From Rhodocyclaceae bacterium UBA1310 (GTDB taxonomy: Bacteria; Pseudomonadota; Gammaproteobacteria; Burkholderiales; Rhodocyclaceae): a stretch of DNA of 41,809 bases. The stretch covers positions 1 through 41,809 of the forward strand of contig DBTS01000116.1 in assembly GCA_002307175.1 (NCBI GenBank), given 5' to 3'. Both the position numbers and the translations under genes were made by a program. This document shows, in pieces, positions 23,987-30,907 of the stretch. Each line of letters begins with the position of its first letter. Positions within the stretch are counted from its first letter, which is position 1. The notes beneath the pieces were generated by a model. The model was not told where the DNA came from and did no database searches. It worked only from the letters and a program-made list of their open reading frames with translations.

Positions 23987-24028
23987 CGGATATCCTGTGT
24001 GATGACAAGGTGTCACACAGGATATCCG
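23987..24028. repeat. Strong perfect hairpin between fdxB and the downstream gene
   Basis: Arms CGGATATCCTGTGTGA and TCACACAGGATATCCG (16 bases each, no mismatch) are separated by 10 bases. In the minus-strand transcript this makes a very stable stem 9 bases after the fdxB stop. It has no T-run on either side, so it is more likely an RNA processing, stabilising or attenuating element than a simple terminator. Confidence 0.8.
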
Positions 24029-24037
24029 ACATCAGGC

Positions 24038-24340
24038 TCAGGCTTCCATTGCCATGGCCTTGTGGGTAAGGCAGTTTTTCGGGCATACACGGCTGCACGC
24101 GCCACAGCCTGTGCAATCCATCGGATCAGAGATTGCCATGACAGAGGCAATGCTCTCGCTATCGTCCTCGTCGTCGTCCTCAGGAATATCGCTGTCGCTG
24201 CGGTCGACCAGTTCCAGTACGTTGCGTGTGCACACCTTGTAGCAACGGCCACAGCCGATGCACTTCTTGGCGTCCAGCGCAACAACGAATTCCGGGGTCC
24301 AGGCTTTGCCGCCCCGAGTGATGGCGGTGATAACGTCCAT
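24038..24340 (-). CDS. fdxB: Nif-specific ferredoxin III (FdxB type)
   Basis: A 100-residue ferredoxin with two [4Fe-4S] clusters. The first cluster motif is C27-x2-C30-x2-C33-x3-C37 and the second is C76-x2-C79-x2-C82-x3-C86, with an extra Cys90. Between them is an acidic insertion (residues 48-63, almost all Asp, Glu and Ser). The start MDVITAITRGGKAWTPEFV is typical of the nif ferredoxin III family; the frame extends upstream but without homology. It probably delivers electrons for cofactor assembly or to nitrogenase. It belongs to the nifENX operon. Confidence 0.93.
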   Translation of the reverse strand: MDVITAITRGGKAWTPEFVVALDAKKCIGCGRCYKVCTRNVLELVDRSDSDIPEDDDEDDSESIASVMAISDPMDCTGCGACSRVCPKNCLTHKAMAMEA

Positions 24341-24383
24341 TGTCAAACTCCAGTTAAATGTGTTGTTGATCAAAAAAAACGAA

Positions 24384-24611
24384 TCAAGGGTTCTCGGTCG
24401 GTGTGCTGTCCGCTTTGGCACTGAGCAGACGGGCGCTGGCATCTGCCCAAGCCTTGCAGGCTTCGTATGTATTGCGTGTTATTTCCGGCAATTCTTCATA
24501 GGCGGCGGGAAGACGATCCTCGACGAGGTCGTGCAGCTGCCCGGCCCATTCGGACGCAATCCGTTTGAGGCGGCGAACTTCCTTGTCCAGATCTGGATTG
24601 GCGCTATCCAT
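24384..24611 (-). CDS. CCE_0567/DUF683 family nif-associated protein
   Basis: A 75-residue helical protein that begins MDSANPDLDKEVRRLKRIA and has ITRNTYEACKAWADA. This is the DUF683 family, small helical-hairpin proteins found between the DUF269 gene and a ferredoxin gene in nif clusters; a relative from cyanobacteria (CCE_0567) is described as a metalloprotein. GAGG lies 8 bases before the chosen start, and only 10 bp separate it from the DUF269 stop. The exact function is unknown; a role in cofactor assembly is inferred from the context. Confidence 0.88.
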   Translation of the reverse strand: MDSANPDLDKEVRRLKRIASEWAGQLHDLVEDRLPAAYEELPEITRNTYEACKAWADASARLLSAKADSTPTENP

Positions 24612-24621
24612 GCCGTTAGCC

Positions 24622-25074
24622 TCACAAACCCGCGATTTCCGGGTACAGGCCAACGATCCCCGTGGCCAGTGCCAGTTGCTTGTCTGCTTCGGTTTTCATC
24701 TTCGAGAAGCTCTCAAAGCCGAAGCGATGCACATCACGCAAGGGGCGGTCGAGGGCGACGAGTTTCCCCACGGTGATCAGCACGCGGCCGAATCCCTCGT
24801 GATGGAGGTGCACCAGCGGTACCGCCATCTTTCCGCATTCTTTTTCAATCAGGATGGCGATGGCGTTGTAAAACGCCTGGATGCGCGAAATTGTTGCCTG
24901 ATCAGGATCTCCGACGATGGGGATGGTGCTGCGGATTTCCTTGGTCAGGACATAGGGGGAGAGCAACTGCTCCGGGCTCTTGCCATCGTACATGCCATAG
25001 GTATCCTGGGCGCGGATCTGGCGTGTCATTTCCTGCATGAAATCGGTGGTGAACAGGGGATCTGTGGTGCTCAT
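24622..25074 (-). CDS. NifX-associated nitrogen fixation protein (DUF269)
   Basis: A 150-residue protein of the DUF269 family, regularly encoded after nifX. The family core is visible in DFMQEMTRQIRAQDTYGMYDG-like residues 10-30, LLSPYVLTKE, and DVHRFGFESFSKMK. The start at 25074 lies in a 4-base ATGA overlap with the RseC-like gene; the longer open frame is rejected. Its function in FeMo-cofactor assembly is inferred from constant association with nifENX. Confidence 0.93.
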   Translation of the reverse strand: MSTTDPLFTTDFMQEMTRQIRAQDTYGMYDGKSPEQLLSPYVLTKEIRSTIPIVGDPDQATISRIQAFYNAIAILIEKECGKMAVPLVHLHHEGFGRVLITVGKLVALDRPLRDVHRFGFESFSKMKTEADKQLALATGIVGLYPEIAGL

Positions 25075-25511
25075 GGTGCAGGGCTCCGGTTGGAAAAGGT
25101 GGTGGTGCTGGGGCAATTCGAAATATTCGGTTCCAGGCTGCCGTGGCGGAACAGGCGGGTTAGTACCCGCGCAATGCAGAGTCCGGTGAGTAACCCGAGC
25201 AGGGCGCCGAGCATGGCCAGAACGTCGGAGTGTCCCAGCGTGTCGCCGATCCCGGCTCCGACGATCAGGCATACCGGCGGCACCAGATAGGCCAGGAGTG
25301 CAGAGCGCGTCAGCGTGGATTCATCCATGCCCAGCGATACCTTGTCGCCAATCAGCATGCCGATGGGGTGACTGATCTCGATGATGGAAGCTCCCGAGCC
25401 GCCATGGCAGGTTTTGCGGGAGGCACAGCCGGCACAGTGTGCGTCCTGCTCGATAGCCACCCTGGCTTTTTCCCCATGGATGGCAACGATTCTGCCGCTG
25501 ACCTCAATCAT
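25071..25511 (-). CDS. RseC/SoxR-reducing system family protein within the nif operon
   Basis: A 146-residue inner-membrane protein. The amino part has a cysteine cluster, Cys26, Cys29 and Cys35 (CAGCASRKTC), followed by two hydrophobic helices (about 73-95 and 99-118) and a variable tail, the layout of RseC/RsxC-associated proteins. Start at 25511 overlaps the nifX stop (ATGA), with AAGGA 8 bases ahead; a start at 25520 is less likely. RseC partners the Rsx/Rnf complex, and Rnf supplies low-potential electrons to nitrogenase in several diazotrophs, so a link with Rnf is plausible. No rnf gene is in the window. Confidence 0.85.
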   Translation of the reverse strand: MIEVSGRIVAIHGEKARVAIEQDAHCAGCASRKTCHGGSGASIIEISHPIGMLIGDKVSLGMDESTLTRSALLAYLVPPVCLIVGAGIGDTLGHSDVLAMLGALLGLLTGLCIARVLTRLFRHGSLEPNISNCPSTTTFSNRSPAP

Positions 25512-26035
25512 TCCTGCCATCCTTCCTCAAGCATGCGTTCAAAACGGGCCGTGTCGCCGTCCTGTGCGCGCAAAGCCTTGTCGATCCACGGAACGCCACC
25601 ATCGCGGATGCCGCAGATGATTGTGTGCAGGATGTTCTCGACAGGCTCGATCGTATCCAGGCGCATTGGCTGGATGCCTGCCTGTACCAGCTGGCGCACT
25701 GCGGAGCCGCCAACGGCGAGGCAGAAGACAGCCGCACATCCACGCAGCGCATCAATTTTTTCGCTGAGCTTGTTCTCGTTGCCGTCCATGCTTTCCGGAG
25801 GAAACTCAAGCACGCCGGAAAGCTTTGCGTGTGTGTTGTCCGCGAGATAAAGCACGAAGCCTTCGGCAGCGCCGAAGTGCTGGTCGACATGCGTACGGTC
25901 TTTACTCGCAAACGCCACCTGCAGGGTGCCCGGTTCGGGGGGCGCTGCGAGGGTAAGTTTACGAAGCGGTGAGGGAGACTTCGCGTTCACGGGGTCCGCC
26001 TGTCCAGAAGAGGGATCGATGGGCCGGAGTGTCAT
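25508..26035 (-). CDS. nifX: FeMo-cofactor carrier protein NifX
   Basis: A 175-residue protein of the NifX/NifB-carboxyl-terminal/NafY superfamily, which holds the cofactor precursor between NifB, NifEN and later steps. The family core begins at LQVAFASKDRTHVDQHFGAAEGF, with ENKLSEKIDALRGCAAVFCLAVGGSA in the middle. The ATG at 26035 has GGAG 7 bases ahead, so the gene starts 77 bp inside nifN; this gives about 25 residues before the conserved part. The end overlaps the RseC-like gene by 4 bp. Normal length otherwise. Confidence 0.93.
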   Translation of the reverse strand: MTLRPIDPSSGQADPVNAKSPSPLRKLTLAAPPEPGTLQVAFASKDRTHVDQHFGAAEGFVLYLADNTHAKLSGVLEFPPESMDGNENKLSEKIDALRGCAAVFCLAVGGSAVRQLVQAGIQPMRLDTIEPVENILHTIICGIRDGGVPWIDKALRAQDGDTARFERMLEEGWQE

Positions 26036-27338
26036 GGTGATGCTCCAGGACTAGGTTGGCGATGTCGAACAATGCTGTGCGCGCAGCCCGATATCCCACC
26101 CAGGGGCGGGAATGGCAACCAAGCCGGTCGTAAATTGGAAACCCGGCGCGCAGCAAGGGAATGTGCAGGCGTTCGGCGCTTTGTGCCGCATGGGCACTGC
26201 CGATCACCAACTGGGCGTTTTCACTGCGGGCAGCGCGTTCGAGATCCTGCAGATCACCGAGGTGCACCTGCCGGCAGGATAAGCCCGCCAGTACCCGCGA
26301 ATTGATCGGGGTGGCTGCTGCCACCAGCTCCGCGCCGCAGCCATGCAGCAAGGCGTCCATGCCTGCGAGAAGATCCGGCTCGCCTGCCACGGCAACACGC
26401 AGGAAGCCTGTCATGAAGTGGGCATCCACCATGGCATCCTGCAGCTGCGCACGCTGCCGTTCAAGTCTGGCCGGTACCGCCACACCGGAGATTTCACTGA
26501 GCGTCATGGTGAAGCGGTCACAGGCATCCAGGCCCATCAGATGATCGAAGCGGTAATCCGGTACGTGGGTGCGGGCGCGCAGCAAATCCGCTGCTGCATC
26601 CAGAGACGCACCAATCACCAGCGTGGCGATGGATTCGCCCATTGCGGCGATTTCTTCACGCGGTGCGCCGCCAAGTGTGAGCGGAGTGTTGTCCGCTTCG
26701 ATCAGGTGACCATCGAGTGAGTCACCCAGATCAGGCAGCACCACTGGGCGCAGGCCAAAAGCCTCGCACCATTCCTTGATGGTTTCGATATCCCCCGGCG
26801 TGAGGCTGGCGTTGGCGAGGATGTTGACCTGCCGGTGCCGACGGCCAACATGATTTGTTGCCGCCACCAGAGTGTCGATGATGGCTGTCACGGCAAGCGC
26901 AAACCCGCTTTCCAGGCTGCCAACGTAATCGGGCGTATTCACCGGAACAATGCTGATCGAATCAAACTGCGGGTGTGTGGCGCGAAATTCGCGCACCAGC
27001 CGCAGAATATCGGTGCCCTGGGTTTCAGAGAGCCCGGTGGTTGGCAGGCCGATGAGATCCGGGTGGTTCTTCTCGCAAATCGTCGCCAGCCCATCAATCA
27101 CGTTCTCATCCGAGTTCATGACGGTGGATACATGATCCATGGCCGTTGTTTGCAATGGGATCGGCTCGCGAAAGTGGCGTACAAAAAAGACTTTCCCAAA
27201 TGCCGTGCAGCCCTGGGAACCGTGCAGCATCGGAATGGCCCGGCGCATGCCCAGAAAAGCGAGCGAAGCGCCCAGAGAAGAGCTGGCCTTGAGCGGATTG
27301 ACCGACATCGGCTTGCTGCGTTTGATCACTTCAGCCAT
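25959..27338 (-). CDS. nifN: Nitrogenase FeMo-cofactor assembly protein NifN
   Basis: A 459-residue protein, the beta-like half of the NifEN scaffold on which the FeMo-cofactor precursor matures. Its start MAEVIKRSKPMSVNPLK and the cluster ligand Cys44 (GSQGCTAFGKVF) agree with A. vinelandii NifN. TTGLSETQGTDI and the region around VNTPDYVGSLESGF are conserved among the NifK/NifN proteins. The start overlaps the end of nifE by 8 bp, so NifE and NifN are coupled. The carboxyl end overlaps nifX by 77 bp. Confidence 0.96.
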   Translation of the reverse strand: MAEVIKRSKPMSVNPLKASSSLGASLAFLGMRRAIPMLHGSQGCTAFGKVFFVRHFREPIPLQTTAMDHVSTVMNSDENVIDGLATICEKNHPDLIGLPTTGLSETQGTDILRLVREFRATHPQFDSISIVPVNTPDYVGSLESGFALAVTAIIDTLVAATNHVGRRHRQVNILANASLTPGDIETIKEWCEAFGLRPVVLPDLGDSLDGHLIEADNTPLTLGGAPREEIAAMGESIATLVIGASLDAAADLLRARTHVPDYRFDHLMGLDACDRFTMTLSEISGVAVPARLERQRAQLQDAMVDAHFMTGFLRVAVAGEPDLLAGMDALLHGCGAELVAAATPINSRVLAGLSCRQVHLGDLQDLERAARSENAQLVIGSAHAAQSAERLHIPLLRAGFPIYDRLGCHSRPWVGYRAARTALFDIANLVLEHHHDTPAHRSLFWTGGPREREVSLTAS

Positions 27339-28794
27339 ATCGCACCCCCGACTCCTGCGTCCTGCCGTTGCGCACATCAGGGGCACCAGAATCTTCGTGT
27401 GCAGTCAGAGGGAGGCCGATCACCTTGGTGTTGGCCCACGGGGCAGGGCGGCGCACCGCCTCCCAGACCGGGCTTTCCATGCTCAGGGCGAGCTGACGGG
27501 CCAGTTCCTGCATGCCGATGTAGCCGGCATAGCCGAATTCGCGTTCCTGGTTGATGTCGAGGAAGGGAATGCGGGCCTTGAGCGCCGTATAGAGGTTGCG
27601 ACCACCTGCAATCAGGATATCAGCGTGCAATTCCTTGTAGACCGAGAGCAGGGCTGATGCGGTGCCGTTATCGATCATGCGTGCGTCTGGCCCCATCAAC
27701 TCGCGGATGCGCGCCTTGTCTTCAGCGGTGGATTTCTTTGTGCCCGTTGCCACGACATCCATGCCCAGATCCTGCAGCGCGGAGACGATCGACCAGGATT
27801 TCACTCCGCCGGTGTACAGCAACACGCGTTTGCCGCGCAGGCGTTCGCGCCAGGATTCAAGCGAGGCGTGCGCGCGGGCTTCCTCGCGGGCAATCAGGGC
27901 TTCCGTGCGTAGCGTCAGATCCGGGTCGTTGATTCGTCGTGCAATGTCGCGCAAAGCCTGGGAGGTGTCGGCAATGCCGTAAAAGCTGCCCTCGAAGAAA
28001 GGCACCCCCCATTTTTCGTCGAGCTTGCGAGCCACATTCAGGAGAGCCTTGGCACACACCACCATGCTCACCTCGGCACGGTGCATGCACTGCACATCGC
28101 GAAAGCGTGCATCCCCCGAAAGGCGGCCCAGGATGCGCAGCCCCAGTTCATCAAAGAGTGGTGCCACATTCCAGAATTCGCCGGCGATGTTGTATTCACC
28201 GATGAGGTTCACGTCGTGCACGCGAATGCCTGGAATCTGCCGGGCAGGTTCCGGTTCGCGCGTGCCGATGACATGTTTGATCATCGTTTCGCCCGCGATC
28301 CGGTTGCCCAGATTCTTGCTGCCGTAGAAGCCGGCGCTGTCGACCGGCACCACCGGTACACCCCAAAGGTTTTCAGCGGCTTTGCAGACGGCGGCGACAT
28401 CATCACCAATCACTGCTGTGACACAGGTGGTATAGACAAACACGGCTGCCGGAGAAAATTCGTCAATGGCCTGTTTGATGGCGTGCAGCAGGCGCTTTTC
28501 GCTGCGCCCCATGATTACGTCCTGCTCGGTGAGGTCGGTGGTCATGCCGGTGCGGTAAAGCGCCGGGCCGGATGAAGCGGCGCCGCGATTGTCCCAGGAA
28601 CTGCCGGCACAGCCGATGGGGCCATGGACGATGTGTGCCACATCAGCAATCGGCAGCAGTGCAATCTGCGCACCGTCGAACACACAGCCGCCAGCCGTGG
28701 CGCCGGGTTTGGGGCGCGCACAGCCGCTTTTCTCCTCCTTGTTGTGGGAGCAGGCGGGCTCGTTTTGCAGCGCGATGATTTCTGAAACTTTCAT
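27331..28794 (-). CDS. nifE: Nitrogenase FeMo-cofactor assembly protein NifE
   Basis: A 487-residue protein, the alpha-like half of NifEN. The cysteines Cys37, Cys62 and Cys124 match A. vinelandii NifE numbering, and Cys247 is close to the fourth (250 there), with CAGSSWDNRG and YTTCVTAVIGDDV around them. AAGGGGG lies 5 bases before the ATG. It is the first gene of the operon nifE-nifN-nifX-rseC-like-DUF269-DUF683-fdxB-unknown, read from a sigma-54 promoter about 40 bp ahead and two NifA sites. Longer open frames upstream cross the promoter and are rejected. Confidence 0.97.
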   Translation of the reverse strand: MKVSEIIALQNEPACSHNKEEKSGCARPKPGATAGGCVFDGAQIALLPIADVAHIVHGPIGCAGSSWDNRGAASSGPALYRTGMTTDLTEQDVIMGRSEKRLLHAIKQAIDEFSPAAVFVYTTCVTAVIGDDVAAVCKAAENLWGVPVVPVDSAGFYGSKNLGNRIAGETMIKHVIGTREPEPARQIPGIRVHDVNLIGEYNIAGEFWNVAPLFDELGLRILGRLSGDARFRDVQCMHRAEVSMVVCAKALLNVARKLDEKWGVPFFEGSFYGIADTSQALRDIARRINDPDLTLRTEALIAREEARAHASLESWRERLRGKRVLLYTGGVKSWSIVSALQDLGMDVVATGTKKSTAEDKARIRELMGPDARMIDNGTASALLSVYKELHADILIAGGRNLYTALKARIPFLDINQEREFGYAGYIGMQELARQLALSMESPVWEAVRRPAPWANTKVIGLPLTAHEDSGAPDVRNGRTQESGVRYG

Positions 28795-28830
28795 GCTTAC
28801 CCCCTTGCAGCAGTGGTCAGGCGAGTAGTC

Positions 28831-28846
28831 GCAAACCCTGTGCCCG
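28831..28846 (-). promoter_or_regulatory. Sigma-54 promoter of nifE
   Basis: On the minus strand, GGGCAC-AGGGT-TTGC has the invariant GG and GC at the 10-base distance of -24/-12 promoters and differs from TGGCAC only in the first base. Transcription would start near 28819, about 25 bp before nifE. Confidence 0.8.
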
Positions 28847-28900
28847 ATGGCAAATCGATGGCAAGCGTATGATTCAAAGCACTTTTTATAGAATTTTGAC

Positions 28901-28916
28901 TGTGATGAACCCGACA
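28901..28916. promoter_or_regulatory. NifA upstream activator site 1 of nifE
   Basis: TGT-GATGAACCCG-ACA is an exact TGT-N10-ACA, about 90 bp upstream of the expected nifE transcription start. It lies 20 bp from a second such site, two helical turns, so both face the same side of the DNA. Confidence 0.82.
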
Positions 28917-28920
28917 AAAT

Positions 28921-28936
28921 TGTTGGCATTGACACA
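28921..28936. promoter_or_regulatory. NifA upstream activator site 2 of nifE
   Basis: TGT-TGGCATTGAC-ACA is an exact TGT-N10-ACA. It overlaps a 15-base palindrome, ACACAG-ACC-CTGTGT (28932-28946). Together with site 1 it would make cooperative NifA binding possible. Confidence 0.8.
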
Positions 28937-29231
28937 GACCCTGTGTTTTCAGCTCGCAGCCTGACCGCTGGAATCACCAGAAGAAAGGGTGTGTGGAAAG
29001 GAGGTTGATAGCCCTCAGTGCAGGGGCGGGCGGTGAATCCTTTGCCGGTAAGCCATCTTCCCTTTGCGGCACAAAAAATGGCGCAAAATCTACATGCTGA
29101 ACAAGGTGTTATCTCACCGCGGCCAGTCGCAGCTGGTAATAGAAAGTCCAACAGAAAATTCTATGGGAAGTTCTATGGCATACCGATGCACCATGCTGGC
29201 GCCAGAGCGGCACGTTGTTGAGGCGACTCCG

Positions 29232-29262
29232 ATTGCCAAGGCAGCATGAATTGCCAGGGCAG
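29232..29262. repeat. Tandem palindromic repeat upstream of nifQ
   Basis: ATTGCCAAGGCAG (29232-29244) and ATTGCCAGGGCAG (29250-29262) are 18 bp apart with one difference, and each holds the inverted repeat TGCC-GGCA. This looks like two operator sites for an unidentified regulator, 100-130 bp ahead of the nifQ promoter. Confidence 0.55.
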
Positions 29263-29361
29263 ATTGGGCTCTGATGCGAACTGGATCTTGCTGGGTAAGC
29301 CCTGTTTATATAGGGGTTATATAGCCGGGAAGTGTACGGACCAAAGACCGGTCTGCAGATC

Positions 29362-29377
29362 TGGCCCGCTCCTTGCA
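29362..29377 (+). promoter_or_regulatory. Sigma-54 promoter of nifQ
   Basis: TGGCCC-GCTCC-TTGC has GG and GC at the exact 10-base distance and only one change from TGGCAC-N5-TTGC. The start of transcription would be near 29388, about 15 bp before nifQ, just ahead of the ribosome binding site. No exact NifA site was found on this side. Confidence 0.78.
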
Positions 29378-29401
29378 ATAAGGTCTGCGGAGGCACTTGC
29401 T

Positions 29402-29935
29402 ATGAACGCACCCGTACAATTTTTGGCCCGGCTGATTGCCGACACGCCACCACTGGAACAGCTGGTCATCGTCTGCGGGATTGCCGAATCCCTGCGGATT
29501 GGTGCCCAGCCGCTGGTTCGTGGGCTGGATCCCGCTTCGTTCGCGGAAATGTGCGCACACTGTGTGCCAGGCGTGCCGCTTGAGAATGGCAGCGTTGTTG
29601 ACGCCGGCATCGATGAATTCGACGAGCTGTTTGAATTGCTGATGCTGTATGCCGAGCCGTGCGACAAGATGTCTTTCTGGCTGGCTGCTGTGATCTCCAC
29701 CGCAGCCCAGCGCGACAATCATCTCTGGCAGGATATGGGGCTGCCCTCGCGCAAGGAGCTTTCCGGCATTCTGCTGAAGCGTTTTCCGCGGCTGGCCGAG
29801 GCGAATGTGCGCGACATGAAGTGGAAGAAGTTCTTCTACCGTCAACTCTGCCAGCGCGCGGGTGTGCCAATCTGCAAGTCTCCCAATTGCGCGGACTGTA
29901 CCGACTATGCCTATTGTTTCGGGCCTGAAAGCTGA
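29402..29935 (+). CDS. nifQ: Molybdenum donor protein NifQ
   Basis: A 177-residue protein that carries a Mo-Fe-S cluster and gives molybdenum to NifEN. The hallmark C-x4-C-x2-C-x5-C is at the carboxyl end (CKSPNCADCTDYAYC), and the RKELSGILLKRFPRLAEAN and DMKWKKFFYRQLC segments are family-typical. GGAGG lies 8 bases before the ATG at 29402. It is divergent from nifE and followed, with an overlap, by modD, so this transcript handles molybdenum for the cofactor. Confidence 0.95.
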   Translation: MNAPVQFLARLIADTPPLEQLVIVCGIAESLRIGAQPLVRGLDPASFAEMCAHCVPGVPLENGSVVDAGIDEFDELFELLMLYAEPCDKMSFWLAAVISTAAQRDNHLWQDMGLPSRKELSGILLKRFPRLAEANVRDMKWKKFFYRQLCQRAGVPICKSPNCADCTDYAYCFGPES

Positions 29936-30794
29936 ATGGCGGACTGAGCCTCCGTGCCTTGGGGATGAAGCCCTGCGCGAAATGCTTGCCGAAGATGTTC
30001 CGTATGGCGATCTCACCACCCGCAGTCTGGGTATCGGGAACGAGGCCGGGTGCATGAGCATGCGTGCGCGGCGTGCCATGCGGGTCTGCGGCACGGAAGA
30101 GGCTGCGCGCCTTGTGGAGCTTGCCGGTGGCAGGGTTCTGGGAGGTGTTCCCTCCGCGACACAGGTCACGGAGGGTGAAGAACTGCTCTGTGCGGAAGGC
30201 AGTGTCGCGGCACTGCAGGTCGCCTGGAAAACCGCCCAGACCCTTATCGAGTATCTCTCCGGAATCGCCACCTGTGCGGCCAGCATCATCAGCAGTCTGC
30301 GTGCTGCGGGTTTCGATCTGCCTCTGGCCTGCACGCGCAAGAATTTTCCGGGTACCCGGCATCTATCCGCCAAAGCCGTTGCGGCGGGCGGCGCCGTGGC
30401 ACACCGGTTGGGATTGTCGGAAACCCTGCTGGTCTTCCCCGATCATCGTGTGTTTGTAGACAAAGCGACGTTGCCGACAATTTTTTCCGACATTCATCGA
30501 CGGGTACCGGAGAAGAAACTTGTCGCCGAAGCCGGGAGCCTGGAAGAAGCCATCATGCTCGCGCAGGCAGGGGCAGATGTACTGCAGCTCGAGCGTTTCC
30601 CTCCGCAGGCACTGGCTGCCTGCAAGGCCGCCCTGGCGGAGCGTGGGCTGACGCCGTTGCTGGCCCCGGCGGGGGGCGTGACACTGGAAAATGCACTCGC
30701 CTATGCGCGTGCCGGCGCCGATTTCCTGGTGAGTTCTGCGCCTTATTTTGCGGCGCCGTGCGATGTTGCCGTGCGGTTTTCGCGACCTGCCTGA
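29907..30794 (+). CDS. modD: ModD protein (quinolinate phosphoribosyltransferase-like)
   Basis: About 295 residues. ModD is related to nicotinate-nucleotide pyrophosphorylase NadC but is encoded with molybdate genes; its biochemical role is not established. Visible are LAEDVPYGDLTTRSLGI near residue 30, AWKTAQTLIEYLSGIATCAA, CTRKNFPGTRHLSAKAV and a late LAPAGGVTLENALAYARAGAD, which match the phosphoribosyltransferase fold. The start at 29907 overlaps nifQ by 29 bp and has no good ribosome binding site, so it depends on coupling or the true start lies a little later. Confidence 0.88.
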   Translation: MPIVSGLKAEWRTEPPCLGDEALREMLAEDVPYGDLTTRSLGIGNEAGCMSMRARRAMRVCGTEEAARLVELAGGRVLGGVPSATQVTEGEELLCAEGSVAALQVAWKTAQTLIEYLSGIATCAASIISSLRAAGFDLPLACTRKNFPGTRHLSAKAVAAGGAVAHRLGLSETLLVFPDHRVFVDKATLPTIFSDIHRRVPEKKLVAEAGSLEEAIMLAQAGADVLQLERFPPQALAACKAALAERGLTPLLAPAGGVTLENALAYARAGADFLVSSAPYFAAPCDVAVRFSRPA

Positions 30795-30832
30795 TGTGCC
30801 TGCGAGGCTTCGGTTTCACCCTGATGCACAGG

Positions 30833-30848
30833 TGGCACAAAAATCGCT
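30833..30848 (+). promoter_or_regulatory. Sigma-54-like promoter before the second molybdate operon
   Basis: TGGCAC-AAAAA-TCGC keeps the whole -24 element and the GC of the -12 element at the correct distance; the -12 TTGC is changed to TCGC. The right end overlaps the ModE box. A sigma-70 promoter using TATATAT as -10 is an alternative. Confidence 0.6.
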
Positions 30849-30870
30849 ATATATCATCATGAATAACGGA
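30843..30870. promoter_or_regulatory. ModE box
   Basis: ATCGCTATATA, six bases, then TGAATAACGGA. The left half agrees with the published ModE consensus ATCGnTATATA-N6-TATATAACGAT in full and the right half at 7 of 11 positions; the spacing is exact. It covers the -12 element or start of the promoter and lies 38 bp before the next gene, so Mo-loaded ModE should repress this operon. Confidence 0.82.
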
Positions 30871-30907
30871 CTGGCGCATGGTGCAGCTGGTTCAGGAGGT
30901 GTTCGTG

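Larger units (their letters stand above)
28795..29401. other. Divergent nifE-nifQ regulatory region
   Basis: These 607 bp have no gene. The left 150 bp carry the nifE promoter and NifA sites; the right 170 bp carry a tandem palindromic repeat (29232-29262), a direct repeat TTATATAG (29306-29313 and 29317-29324) and the nifQ sigma-54 promoter. TTCTATGG occurs twice around 29160-29180. From 28950 to 29150 nothing certain is seen. Confidence 0.55.

Noticed and set aside
29305..29324. ModE box before nifQ (TTATATAG twice)
   Set aside because: The halves are direct rather than inverted repeats, the flanking ATCG and ACGAT parts are absent and the spacing is one base short.
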